Assembly (NCBI GenBank): GCA_028274465.1
Contig: CM051455.1
Span: 119,139,547-119,203,546, forward strand
Reading direction: 5' to 3'
DNA from: Plantago ovata
Taxonomy: Eukaryota > Streptophyta > Magnoliopsida > Lamiales > Plantaginaceae
Length of the DNA: 64,000 bases
Shown here: positions 10,041-20,761 of the stretch, in pieces
How the letters are laid out: every line of letters starts with the position of its first letter
Numbering within the stretch: position 1 is the stretch's first letter
Translations under genes and position numbers: made by a program
The notes under the pieces: generated by a model
What the model was told of the DNA's origin: nothing
Seen by the model: only the letters and a program-made list of their open reading frames with translations
Database searches by the model: none

Positions 10041-11814
10041 TCATGGAGTAGGTGGATCCATCCCCAGCTTCGCATACAGCTGAGCAAACATAGTATCATA
10101 TTGATCCTGCTTCGCAGCTAGCCTCTTCACATCCTCATCCCTCTCCTGCAACTGAAGTAAGAGGGCCTGCTCTCGAGCGGAAGCTACTGCTGCTGCTGCT
10201 GCTGAAGATGATGAAGATGTACTGGCACGGGAACGATGAGTCGGTCTCGAGTCCAATTCAGGGACGGCTGCTGCACTCCCCAGTCCCAAGCGACGGCCCT
10301 TCTCGTCTGGAGGATTCACCTCGAGGAAAATGGCATTCATTTCCTCAACAGTGAGATCCTGATCACGAATCCTGTCCTCGTAGGCCGTCTGAAATTATAA
10401 ATCAAGAGTATAAGGTGTTAGTTATGTTGTTAATTAGTTATGAAATCATCAGTATTTAATAAACACATGTATTGTTGATACTTTCCGCAATTGTTGTGGC
10501 CTCGTCACACAACCACTGTCCGTTCTTGGCCTTCTGAGATCTCGAGAACAGGGTGAATAGGAGACTCTCCTTATCCTTCAACTGAATGACACATGAAAGC
10601 ATCATATACTTAGTTTGAAAGTTCGAAATGCAAATAAATAACAAGTATAAGAATGATGAATTCACAAAGTTAATATACTTACCTCTGCCTCACATGTGCT
10701 GTAGCGATCGACTCAGAGCCAAAACGGTGTGTCACCAGGGTACGTGTCCCATCATTCGGCTGCTTCTTCCGGTTCTCAGTGTTCTGGTCAGCCTGCGCCT
10801 GGACTCTCCCGTTAGCCCAATACACCTTCCACGCCTCCCAAATTTCATCTTCGGGCCAATCACCGGTACGTGGACGGTTTTCTATCCACAGTTTCTTCAG
10901 GTTATGAACCATGCACTTGTAAAGGGCACTACCGTGAGAGTTGAAGCTCCACCAGAGATCCATCAGCAATGCTTTCGGAAGGAAGAATTCTTTCTACACA
11001 ATTACAAATAAACATCGAAACACATACGTTGGTGAATAATTAAAAAACATTCAAGTATAACAAGGGGAGCTAACATGTATCAAATATATAACAAGGGAAA
11101 ACAACATCTATTCAGGTATATCGGTGACTAACATATCACCCAAGTTCAGTGGCTAACATACCACTCAAATATAGTGGCTACCATACCACTCACATTGTCC
11201 TATATTTCACTAAAACAATGGTGACTAACATATCACCCAAGTACAGTGGCTAACATACCACTCACACAAAGTGGCTAACATACCACTCACAACACAGACA
11301 ATGGGGTAATTATTGTACGATTATTAACTCACCCTCAGCTCCTCGAAGAGCTCTCCCTTAATTTGGTTCGGGATGCAATGCCACTGGCTGCCACCCTCTT
11401 GCGGTGGGACCATTCTGTTCCGTATTATCACACTGAGTACTTTAGCAGCGCGCTCCCCATACAACCTGTGAAGAACAGGTAAGTCAATAGTGACAAGGTT
11501 AGTTCGGTATATATATATTAAAAGTTCTTAAATCAGTTAATGCCTAATACTTACTTCTCTCCATTGGGGTAAAGGACAGGGCGACCATTCCACATAAGAC
11601 CATCTTCCGGACTTTGAAAGGGACAACCGTCGTCTGGAACGTGGGCCCACGGGTCGTGGAGGGAGGAATGAGGAGTCGATCCCTTGCTCGACCCAGGTGG
11701 AGTCCCAAAAACAGTAGGGGAGCCCTGCTGTGAGCCCTGCACTGTGTCCTCTCCGTCGGTATCATCCCTCTGGGACTGCGGGGTCAGGTAACGTGGCCTC
11801 CTGGGTCGTGGCAT
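10041..11814 (-). CDS. Plant transposase of the Transposase_24 (Ptta/En/Spm) family, TnpA-like, five exons
   Basis: A five-exon model keeps one frame with GT/AG borders: 11814-11555, 11465-11333, 10993-10694, 10581-10465 and 10388-10041, giving about 385 aa. It starts MPRPRRPRYLTP. Exon 1 is rich in G, S and P and ends near WNGRPVLYPNG; exon 2 carries RNRMVPPQEGGSQW; exon 3 carries DLWWSFNSHGSALYKCMVHN, WKVYWANGR and FGSESIA; exon 5 has a serine- and alanine-rich run followed by a helical EQALLLQLQERDEDVKRL tail. In related elements this family accompanies TNP2 and acts like TnpA, binding the subterminal repeats. The exon 3 and 4 ends were chosen for phase and are the weakest points; an upstream exon is possible. 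No break is seen. Confidence 0.7.
11110..11300. repeat. Short palindromic repeats in the second intron of the CACTA Transposase_24 gene
   Basis: AGTGGCTAACATACCACT and close variants (GGTGACTAACATATCACC) occur six or seven times. Each can fold on itself through AGTGG/CCACT or GGTGA/TCACC ends. The array lies between exons 2 and 3. No known element matches it. Confidence 0.75.
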
Positions 11815-11899
11815 CTGCAATACAAAGATCCGTGTTAGTACATACAAAATTGAATATAAAACATGTATATAAAACATACAGATATAGCAAGGAACGACA

Positions 11900-12040
11900 C
11901 TAGACATTCGGGTGGTCACGCCAGTAGGACTCCCAAACATCATGAAGGGGACTCGGCATCCACTCTTTGGGCGGAACTCCCAAAATCCAGTTGGCTTTCC
12001 AAACCTCAAGTAAGGGAATTCTCAGTGTACGTTCTGACAT
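11900..12040 (-). CDS. Small ORF or leading exon (46 codons)
   Basis: An ATG four bases after a 64-bp leader repeat opens a 46-codon frame, MSERTLRIPLLEVWKANW through WRDHPNV. Its composition, rich in W, P and charged residues, looks protein-like. It could be the true first exon of the Transposase_24 gene, spliced from about 11905 to 11814, or a short upstream ORF. No family is recognised. Confidence 0.35.
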   Translation of the reverse strand: MSERTLRIPLLEVWKANWILGVPPKEWMPSPLHDVWESYWRDHPNV

Positions 12041-12043
12041 ATT

Positions 12044-12107
12044 TGAATGCTAAACCTGACCAATAGAAGTTTAGTACATTGCGGCGGCTAACGTATCTTT
12101 TCATCGA
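12044..12107 (-). repeat. 64-bp leader repeat, copy 2
   Basis: This differs from 15763-15826 at one position. It begins TGAATGCTAAACCTG and ends CTTTTCATCGA (plus strand). It lies upstream of the Transposase_24 gene, as the other copy does for TNP2. Confidence 0.9.
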
Positions 12108-12208
12108 AGAGATAAAGTAATGAACATTTTTTTATTATATGCCTGATAGATAAGTCTAATCTAAGTCTAATCTAACTACCTAGTACTAATTCACATACCC
12201 TCTATAAT

Positions 12209-15200
12209 CTACTCTGGTTGTAAGTCAATGAAAACATCATCATGCAGCTGAATAACTTCTACTGTAGCCTGTACAGGTTTTCTAGCCTGACCATCGACAT
12301 CTTCTTCTTGGTACGAGTTGTTAATTGACTCGTCCTTCTCCACATACTCAACTTTGGATCGAGCATTTATAGGTACAGCAGCTAACCAATCGCCCTTATC
12401 CTTTTTCAAGGTAGGAAACTGAAGAAATACAACTTGAAGTGCTTGACTTGCCAAGATAAATGGTTCGTACACTTTGTACTTCTTCTTATAGTTTATCTCC
12501 ACCATATCATACTCCTCAAGCCTCCTGGTGCCTACATCAGTGGGATCATACCAATCAACATCAAACAACATTGTTCTTTTCAAAGGTACTCCGGGATATT
12601 CAAGGCGAATAATACGCCTAAGCTTCCCATAGTAATCGTAGACATCATCACCTATGTCTTTCCCCAAGACACGAACCCCACCATTAACTGTAGCATTTGT
12701 CGATCCACACTCACTACTGTTGAACCTAAGTCCATTTACAATGTAAGATGGGAAGGAGGAGTATCTTCTCCCAGGTCCACTTGCTAGTGCTCTTAAGTAA
12801 GGACATGTTATTTTGTTGGTCGGGTTCTGTACATGCTCTTTGAACCATGTTGGAAATTCGGAGACTAGGGCCTCCCTAAGCATGTCCTCAATTGTGTCAT
12901 CCGCCACTATAGGATTTTGCTCTACACAACGGGCGCTGAAGAAACTGCACATGATGCGTATATTTGGTTTAATACTACCATTTTCTCTAAAATAAGATTT
13001 TAATTCAATTGTAAAACGTAAGAAGGCAACTAACCTAGTAAACTTGAGATGGAATGGGTTGAGCTCAGCACAATTCTGAAGGACATACGAATGTGCAGCA
13101 TTGTACTCTTTATCCGTCAGATATGCCACTTTTTCTTCACCATACGCCCTCCCCGAAACCTTAAAGATTGATAGAGAAACTTTATGGTCCTCTTGCACTT
13201 GAAATGTGTCGGCATTTCTAGCCGGCCTAGATGTCTTCGAAGGGACCCCAGTGTCAAAGAAATAGGAGCAAAAAGTTGCAGTCTCTGCTCGAATGTATGC
13301 ATTGGCAATCGAACTCTCAGGCTGAGCTTTGTTCTTCACATAATGCTTCAGCTTGCCTAAGTATCTGTTATAATATGTCGGTCATAATTAGATATACTAT
13401 ACAATTATGTGTCATATATGTTTGTAAATATGATACTAAAATATTTACCTCTCAAAGGGATACATCCAACGATACTGAACAGGTCCGGCTAGCAACGCCT
13501 CATCTGGTAGGTGAATGGGCAAGTGTTCCATGGAATCAAAGAAGCTAGGTGGAAAGATACGCTTGAGCTTGCACAGAATCACCGGTATGTTAGCCTTCAT
13601 CGTCTTCAACACTTCAACCTCAACAACCCGTGTGCATAGATTCTTGAAGAACAAGCTCAACTCGGTCAAGGCACTCCATACCGATCTATCTAAGAGATGG
13701 CGAAATGCAATCGGGATAAGCCTCTCCATGAACACATGACAATCGTGGCTCTTCATCCCATACATCTTTGTCTTACTCGTTTCCACACACCGAGCAAATT
13801 TAGAAGCATAATTGTCGGGGAACTTCAACAACTTCACCCAATCAAAAAGTTCTGCTCTAGCCTCTTTGGACAAAGTGTATTTAGCCTTCGGCCACTTGCC
13901 ATCAGCATTCTTGTTTGACAGTCCGGGTCTCCTGCATAGAATGTCCAACTCTTCCCTGGACCTAACCGTGTCCTTTGTTTTGTTGGGAATTTCACAAATG
14001 GTGTTGAAGCAGTTCTCAAATACGTTCTTCTCAATATGCATGACATCCAAGATATGACGTATGCGAAGACTACTCCAATAAGGCAAATCACATAGGATGC
14101 ATCTCTTTTTCCATCCATACTCACTTTTGATATTCTCGTTATGCTGTTCCCACCCAACCTCAGTTACTTTCTTGTACCCCAAGCGTTCTATAATAGCAAA
14201 TTGTTGTGCACTTGTTAGTTCTTTAGGGGCCTTCTCCAACACCACTTTGTTCTTAAGAAACTGAGTCTTGTTCTTTCTGAACGGGTGTTCATCGTCTAGA
14301 AACCTGCGATGACAATCAAACCAAGATTCCTTTCGACTCTTCGGCAGATAGTGTGAATCAACATCATCCAGACAATGTGGACATGCCTTGTATCAGGATG
14401 TTTTCCTTCCAGACAACATGGAGTACGCAGGGAAATCACTGATGGTCCAGAGTAGTGCTGCTCTCAAGGTAAAGTTCGTCTTTGTTGAGACATCGTATGC
14501 TGGGATACCATCCTCCCACAACTCTATAAGTTCCTTGATCAGTGGCTGCAAGAAGACATCTATCTTCTGTCCTGGATCATCCGGCCCTGGCACCAGCACG
14601 GTCAAGAACATGAATGGTTCTTTCAAACAGTCACCCGGAGGCAAGTTGTAAGGTGTAAGCATCACTGGCCAGCACGAATATTTCCGTTCACTCCCAAACG
14701 GGTTGAAACCATCAGTACTAAGTCCCAATCTTACATTTCTAGACTGGGCTGCAAACTGTGGATATTTCACATCAAACTCTTTCCATGCGGGCGAGTCTGA
14801 TGGGTGACCCATCTTACCCTCTTGGTCATCCGCGACTACTCTCTCCTTGTGCCAACGCATCTTGTCTGCACATGCATCTGATGCATACAACCTCTTCAGA
14901 CGAGGACCTATAGGGAAGTACCACATTTTCTTGTGGGAGAGATTCTTCTTCTGTCGTTTCATTGCAGCGCCCTCCTTGTAACGACTATACCGGTCCTTCC
15001 CACAATGTTTACATTTCAACAAACCTTCATCCTCCCCCCAATAGATCATACACATACCCGGGCAGCAATCTATTTTCTCCATAGGCAATCCCATCGCCTT
15101 CATCTTCTTCTGCGCTTGGTAATAGCTTGTTGGAACTAGGCTTCCTTCAGGCGCAATATCCGTGATCAAACTCAACCAATCGTTGCAACTGCTTTCTGAA

Positions 15201-15759
15201 TTCCCACCACCCTCCTTGTTGCTCATAATTCTAGACAAACAGGACAATTCATTCACCCTGCACCCCGGGTAGAGTGGCATTTTGGACGCTTCCAACAAGT
15301 CAAAGACTGTTGTGACTCAGCATTCGGAGGCTCCTCATTAACAACACCCTCTGTGAATTCTTGACCCGCAGCGTTATGGACCATCTCTTCCATCCGGTCC
15401 CCTGTGGCATCATCATGAGTACAGGCACCTGGTGTAGCACTACTCTCCTGCCTTTTCCTACGCTTCCCCGACAACATGGAATAATCCCCCAACAAACGAA
15501 CTGCCTCACCATGATGATTCCACACCTCATATTTAGGGACAAAACCATTACGCTTCAAATGATCTACAACCACCGTAGATGGTAAGTACTGATGGTTCCT
15601 ACATTTCTTATGGTTGCAAGGACACTTCATCATCCCAGTACTCAAACACTCGGGTTTTGACAATTCAAATTCGACAAATGCATTGACCCCTTGTACAAAC
15701 GTAGGCAAAAGTATTCCATCTGCAATCCTACTGTACATCCAAGAACGATCGGGATTCAT
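12209..15759 (-). pseudogene. TNP2-type CACTA transposase (TnpD-like)
   Basis: The main transposase gene. The first part (15759 to about 15300) is a transposase-associated domain, MNPDRSWMYSRI with CPCNHKKCRNH. Next comes the Transposase_21 catalytic region, with LSTDGFNPFGSERKYSCWP (about 14700), VPGPDDPGQK (about 14590) and VMHIEKNVFEN (about 14045); the acidic residues in these motifs probably form the DDE-type centre. Then a DUF4218 domain ends LLAGPVQYRWMYPFER, followed by an 84-bp GT-AG intron (13448-13365). A DUF4216-type C-terminus has VNGLRFNSSECGSTNATVNGG and YYGKLRRIIRLEYPG. A one-base frameshift near 15300 and an in-frame TGA at 14395-14393 interrupt it. The start was chosen because the family begins with this motif. 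Confidence 0.9.
13365..13448 (-). other. Intron of the TNP2 transposase
   Basis: On the minus strand, GAG AG is followed by GTAAATATTT, and the segment ends ATAACAG before ATACTTAGGC. Removing 84 bases restores the family phrase PFERYLGKLKHYVKNKAQPE. Confidence 0.85.
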
Positions 15760-15762
15760 AAT

Positions 15763-15826
15763 TGAATGCTAAACCTGGCCAATAGAAGTTTAGTACATTG
15801 CGGCGGCTAACGTATCTTTTCATCGA
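15763..15826 (-). repeat. 64-bp leader repeat, copy 1
   Basis: It ends three bases before the TNP2 start codon, so it is the immediate 5' leader of that gene. The second copy (12044-12107) stands before the other gene of the same element. Confidence 0.9.
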
Positions 15827-15829
15827 TTA

Positions 15830-16600
15830 TTCATTTTAATTATCAGTTTTTTACATTGCATTATATATACTCCCAATATTTTCTAATTTAAATTTACCTA
15901 TGATCGAGTTATTTCCTTCATACTTACGTGTTTTTAAAATAATAATTACTTATATTTATCTATATTTTATACAATTTTGATTATAATAACTACTTACAAT
16001 ATACTATAATTACATATATTTATCTATACTTCCATTATAATTATACAATTTCCATTATTATAACTACTTACAATACACAATAATTTCCTCATATTTCCAT
16101 TATACTTATACAATTTCCAAATCTAATTAGTAATTAGTATATCCGAAAGAAAACTACACTAATTGAACAAAACTAACTACGTAATACAACTCAATTCAAA
16201 TACCAAACATAATCGAACTAAACTATAAAATACCCAATTCATACCAAATCTATCAATTCAACAACTAAAACTTGTTCATCCCCCTAATTTGATCTACACA
16301 ACATGATAGATACTAATAGAATGCATACAATTCAATGAATTGAAAATAAAATGAAGAATAATAAAATTTAGACAAGTTAGGGTTCGAAATATATACCTTT
16401 GATTGCGGAAGAAATGGGGAAATAATCACGCAATTGAATAGCTACACTTGTTCCTTGATGGAAGAGCTTCGAAATGACTATAATATTGATTGAAATGGTG
16501 AAGAAACGAAGAAAAAAGGGGAGGAGAGATTGGAGCCGAGCGGAGGAAAGCTGTGTGTGTTGTGTGTGTTCTGTCGATGAGCCGCGGAGAAGACGAAGTA
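15830..16600 (-). promoter_or_regulatory. CACTA 5' leader and intron-like AT-rich region
   Basis: No coding sequence is seen. On the minus strand a leader (about 16500-16400) ends CAATCAAAG before GTATATATTTCG, a likely splice donor, followed by the AT-rich stretch to about 15830. The layout suggests a 5' untranslated intron upstream of TNP2. Confidence 0.45.
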
Positions 16601-16996
16601 TAGAGACGTTAGCGACAGATGGTGATCCGTCGCTAATATAGCGATCGGTCGCTATATTAGCGACGGATCACCATCCATTGCTATCTTTTTTTTTTTTTTT
16701 TAAAATATAGTGTAGCGACGGATGCTAATGCATTGACCGGCCAAAAAAAAAAAAAACCTTAAAACATTGCGACGGATGTTATCATCCGTCGCTAAATAGC
16801 GACGGATGGGTCCATCCGTCATTATTTAGCGACGGATAACCCATCCGTCGCTAAATTCCGGACGCTCTAAGGGCGATTTATCGCTTCCGTCGCTAAAGGC
16901 TCCCATCCGTCGCTAAAAGACCGATCGGTCGCTAATTTTAGCAACCGATCGATCGGTTGCTAAAAGTGGTTGCTAAAATGCTGTTTTCTTGTAGTG
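16600..16996. repeat. CACTA right end: subterminal repeats and TIR
   Basis: Inverted pairs such as GCGACGGATGGG / CCCATCCGTCGC and the GCGATCGGTCGC type fill this end, separated by two A/T homopolymer runs. It ends TTTTCTTGTAGTG. Confidence 0.88.
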
Positions 16997-17196
16997 TGGG
17001 GAGACGAAAATTTTTCGAAAACTCAGTTTTTTTATCCCCGTAAACCATTCTACTCATAAAAAACGTTCGAAAAAGTTCACTCAAACATAAACATAAGCAC
17101 AAACGACACAGAGACGAACAAATTCACATAAGAAAAGCAAATTGTTCAAAGTATGAATGCATGCAATAAAGCGGTAAAAAAGCGATAAAAACTCTG

Positions 17197-17220
17197 GATT
17201 GCCTCCCGGATAGCGCCATT
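17197..17220 (-). other. Conserved motif downstream of protease in element A
   Basis: GGATTGCCTCCCGGATAGCG parallels GGGTTGCCTCCCGAGAAGCG in B (43862) and C (51857), always just after the protease frame ends. On the minus strand it reads as a GGGAGGCAACCC word. Its role is unknown. Confidence 0.6.
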
Positions 17221-17252
17221 GTTTATAGTCTTTGACTCGACTTCTTCTTGTT

Positions 17253-17640
17253 CTAGCTCTTCTTCTTGAGGTTACTAGACCTCCCCTTCATGGATCTCCT
17301 CCTCATGCCACGAACCTGTGAATGAGAATGAACATAGACAGCAAGACCAAAGTAGTTAATTGTGTGAGAAGCATTGAAGTTAATATTTGGATCAGATATG
17401 GCTCGCAACACATGTCTCTTGCCATCCACCTCAATGGTGCAAGTCCTTCGGTAGATGTCTATCACGAAGCGTAGTTTAGTCAAGAACGTTCGCCCCAAGA
17501 GAACAACATCCCCCATACCAGGTGTAGACGCCGGCATAACTACAAAGTTGGTGTACACGGAAGCTTCATCAATCTTAACCAATACGTTCTTCACAACGCC
17601 TTCGGGTCTCACAAAGGATCAACCGCCAATTGCACAATAG
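17253..17640 (-). pseudogene. Element A aspartic protease part
   Basis: The frame 17612-17253 carries VLLGRTFLTKLRFVIDIYRRTCTIEVDG, the second half of a retropepsin-like domain shared with B and C. In the element it would process Gag. This is part of a fossil copy. Confidence 0.75.
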
Positions 17641-17847
17641 AATTATGCTCAGATAGTTTTCCAAGGCTACTCTTCTCAAACACATTCATTGGGAGCACAT
17701 TATAGTAAGATCCCGTGTCTATTGTAGCACGAACATCTTCAAGTTCACCAATCCCAACCTTAACATCGAAACTTTGAGGGATTGGCTCGGGATCCTCTTG
17801 CTCCTCTTCACTCTCATCAGAACCAAGGTCCTTCTCTTCTTCCTTGG

Positions 17848-19245
17848 CTAGTGGAGGTTCTTCATCCTTGCAACGCTCACACTTAGCAACCTTCTTGATG
17901 GTGATTTCAACAGGAAGATCCCCACCAAGGTAATGGACATCGACTTCTCAGTGTTGCTAGGCAACTTCCCTTGCTCCCTACTTGCTCCACGGTCAATCAA
18001 CTCTTGCAACTTCTGATGGGCATGCCTAGTGCTCTCTTCCAATCGATCAAGCCTCTCCCTAGTCTTCTCTGAATCTTCTTCATAACGCTTAAGAAAACTT
18101 TGGGTGTGATCAACCATCTTTTGCAAGTTCTCCATGAGTAGAGCTGTCTTCGACTTCGGTTGCTCTTTGGGAGAGGGATTTTCGCAGTGATCATTACCAT
18201 AGTTAAGCCTACTACGGTCTTGGTTAGGGCCATAAGTTTGGCTAGCCGGTGCATATCCTTGATTGTTTCGGAACCCTCTTCTCCAAAATCCACCTCGAGG
18301 ATTCCTACCGTCTTGTCCGCAGCTAGCTTCTTGAGTACCAAATTCCGTAGCAAAAGCTTCCTCTTCGCCTCCTTGAACCCAATTGCCATCATCATATGCA
18401 AGCTCCGATCTACACATATGAGATCCATGCCCATAGTTCTTGCATATTCGGCAAACCTCGTTTGACATAGCTGTTCCTGTGGAGTTCCTGAGGACTTGTT
18501 TCAACTCATTGGTAAAGCACTCGAATCGATCCCCATTCCCCCCATACATAGGGGCCTCCTGAGTAGGTGGAGCTTTAGGTCCACGTCTCCTAAACATTGC
18601 TCTTGGATCCTTGAATTGCGAACCCTTAGCAAGACTTTCGAAAACCGCCCAGACGGCTTCCGCGATTTCCTCCCAAATATTGCCACGACATTGGAAATCC
18701 ACCACTTGTTGGTTCTCAAAGGTCAGTCCATTGTAGAAGTGTTGGACAAGATCCGAAAGCTCAAAACCATGGTGAGGGCACTTGTTCATGAGGTCTTGGA
18801 ACCTCTCAAACGCGGTGTAGATGGTCTCATCATAGTCTTGTTTGAACCTAGTGATTTGCGCCTTAAGCGCGATAGTCAAGGTGTGAGGGAAGTATTTCAC
18901 CATGAATGCTGAAAAAACCTTCTCCCAGGTGTCCAGCCAGCCCGCTGGTAGAGAAATCAACCATGACTTGGCTCTGTCGCCAAGCCCCATAGCAAAAACC
19001 TTCATCCTTAACTCATCCGTTGTTATTTCAGCTCCGGGTCGTGGGAGTTGGTTGACGAAATCATCGATATCGTGCAAGTACCCCATCACATCTTCCCTTA
19101 ATAAGCCATAAAACCTCGGAAGTTGTTGGAACACGTGGTTTTTTATTTCCAGATCTCGAGTTGCAGACGAAAGAACAATCGCTGGTCCCCTCATACGATC
19201 CTTGGTGGGTTGTACCCATGCTTTCAGTGGTCTAGCTTCTGCCAT
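17848..19245 (-). CDS. Element A Gag
   Basis: A 465-aa frame starting MAEARPLKAW. Residues about 60-215 form a Retrotrans_gag domain (VFAMGLGDRAKSWL, then YDETIYTAFERFQDL and LVQHFYNGLT). A CCHC zinc knuckle, CRICKNYGHGSHMC, lies near residue 265 and would bind the element RNA. A helical segment follows (about 365-430). Gag of this kind builds the virus-like particle of Gypsy elements. The start is supported by the same MAE phrase in C. As a fossil gene it is long and mostly open; it ends before the protease, which is read separately in this copy. Confidence 0.85.
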   Translation of the reverse strand: MAEARPLKAWVQPTKDRMRGPAIVLSSATRDLEIKNHVFQQLPRFYGLLREDVMGYLHDIDDFVNQLPRPGAEITTDELRMKVFAMGLGDRAKSWLISLPAGWLDTWEKVFSAFMVKYFPHTLTIALKAQITRFKQDYDETIYTAFERFQDLMNKCPHHGFELSDLVQHFYNGLTFENQQVVDFQCRGNIWEEIAEAVWAVFESLAKGSQFKDPRAMFRRRGPKAPPTQEAPMYGGNGDRFECFTNELKQVLRNSTGTAMSNEVCRICKNYGHGSHMCRSELAYDDGNWVQGGEEEAFATEFGTQEASCGQDGRNPRGGFWRRGFRNNQGYAPASQTYGPNQDRSRLNYGNDHCENPSPKEQPKSKTALLMENLQKMVDHTQSFLKRYEEDSEKTRERLDRLEESTRHAHQKLQELIDRGASREQGKLPSNTEKSMSITLVGIFLLKSPSRRLLSVSVARMKNLH

Positions 19246-19533
19246 TAAGACGATTTCCTTAAAAAGACTGTGTAGAGATTCAGAGAATCGGTATCCTCTA
19301 TTTCCTCTAGTTCACATCGTTGAAGTAGTCGCCTTCTTTGGTGGTAGACTCTGTCGATTTCAGCGATTGGTTTAGCAAGCGGTGTTCTCCTAGATCGTGT
19401 AGTTCGCATACACTGTCTGTAACAAGCTAAGAAAGGAGTATCAGAGAGATTAAATAGAAAAAATAAAAACTACTAAAACTAGGAATTGAATGCTGAAAAT
19501 ATATAAAAGCTAAACAGAAAAAAGGAGTATAGC

Positions 19534-19550
19534 CCCCAGCAACGGCGCCA
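19534..19550 (-). other. Primer-binding site of element A
   Basis: On the minus strand this reads TGGCGCCGTTGCTGGGG, three bases inside the LTR. TGGCGCC-type sites are typical of several plant Ty3/Gypsy lineages and pair with a tRNA 3' end. Confidence 0.85.
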
Positions 19551-19553
19551 ATT

Positions 19554-20741
19554 TGATGAACTGAAATTTGTCAGATTCAAATTAATCAAATAAATTTGTA
19601 TTTAGCCAAAGGCAATTCACAACTACAACGAAAACCGTAGTGTAGCAGTAAAATAACCTCGAGTGTCGATCTCTAAGGACTATAACTAGCTTTATCTAAT
19701 CTAACTTAAAATATAAAATCAACAGACGACTTAGCACAGGTTTTTGTTATCAAGATAATGGAAGTTAGTGATAGTATGATAATTCAAAGCATAGTGGGTT
19801 AATAATCATGCATGAAGTACCCGATCGTTTTACATAGAAATCTTTGATCATGAATTGTCCAATGAGTTCCGTTTTATTCAACACTACGAAGATAGCGGGC
19901 TTAGATAGATCAAAGAAATAAAGCAATAACTCAAAGTCTGATTTGCTTTACCGCCATCAACATAATTACTAACCCTTCGCTAAGAAATCACATACTATCA
20001 CCAACGATAGATTTAGCTACTCATAGATGTCATGCAATCAACAGAAATCATAGCAAGATTGAATGAAAACATGTTGAAAGATAAATAAATATAAATAGAA
20101 AAATCTGAGATACAATGTTACCGAAGGTTGTCAATCTCCGAAGAATCGCGATCTCTCAAGCTCCAAATCGATAAGAAAAAGTATCTCCTATGCTAAGAAT
20201 TCCCAGAACAGGCTCTGGAGAATTCTTCCCTAAAACTAATGAGAAAGGTATGAAAAAAGGTTTGAGAAAGTATTAAAAACGGAGAAAACTGAGCAACTAT
20301 ATATAGGAGTTCGGAACGTGTGGGGCGAGTCGCCCCACACACCGGGCGAATCGCCTGGTGTGGGGCGAACCGCCCCATGTCCCGGGCGAATCGCCCGAGA
20401 GTTCCATTCGGCCAAGGACGCGTTTTTGGATTTCTTTACCTTTTCGGAGTCGGTTTTTGCCTTCTAGTGACCTTTTAGCCTTCAGACTCGACCCCTAGAC
20501 TTCAAATCCCATCCGAAATCTTCTAGATACTCCAAAAATGTCCTCGGAGCACCGATTCTTCATTCTCTTCAATATAATTGCCCGGAAAACCACATTTTTC
20601 ACCTAAAACCTGTAAATGCTAACTAAAGGAAAACGTGATACTATTCTAATAAAATGCACTATAATATAGCTAAATTAACATAGAGGATAGCAAAATAGGT
20701 GAAAAAAGACTCGAACGAAGGTGTAAAATACACGTTCATCA
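19554..20741 (-). repeat. Element A 5' LTR (complete)
   Basis: It begins TGATGAAC and ends GTTCATCA, an 8-bp inverted repeat, and is 1188 bp long. A TATA box (CTATATATAG, about 20297-20306) follows a palindrome array on the minus strand. The outer half matches 5330-5928. Confidence 0.88.
20297..20398 (-). promoter_or_regulatory. TATA box and palindrome array in A 5' LTR
   Basis: GGGGCGAGTCGCCCC, GGGCGAATCGCC, GGGGCGAACCGCCCC and CGGGCGAATCGCCCG stand within 80 bases (20319-20398). The TATA box lies about 15 bases further along the minus strand. Confidence 0.65.
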
Positions 20742-20761
20742 TGGGGATGGAGTAGCAACTG

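Larger units (their letters stand above)
9397..16996 (-). mobile_element. CACTA (En/Spm) DNA transposon, 7.6 kb
   Basis: The element begins CACTACAAGGAA and ends TTTTCTTGTAGTG, the CACTA terminal inverted repeat. It is flanked by a perfect 3-bp target duplication TGG (9394-9396 and 16997-16999). Both ends carry many TAGCGACGGAT-type subterminal repeats. Two genes read on the minus strand: a TNP2-type transposase (15759-12209) and a Transposase_24 gene (11814-10041). The ends, the target duplication and the second gene look intact. The transposase has one frameshift and one in-frame stop, so this copy probably moves only with help. It lies inside element A and is therefore younger. Confidence 0.93.
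5330..20741 (-). mobile_element. Element A: Gypsy-type gag-protease retrotransposon with a nested CACTA
   Basis: An LTR retrotransposon read on the minus strand. It has a full 5' LTR (19554-20741), a primer-binding site, gag (19245-17848), protease (about 17640-17253), a second ORF (8583-7430), a polypurine tract at 5929-5945 and a partial 3' LTR (5330-5928). A CACTA element at 9397-16996 splits it. Leaving that out, about 7.8 kb remain, with no reverse transcriptase, RNase H or integrase, so it looks non-autonomous. It is related to B and C by gag, protease and layout, but its LTR sequence differs. It is broken at several points. Confidence 0.85.
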
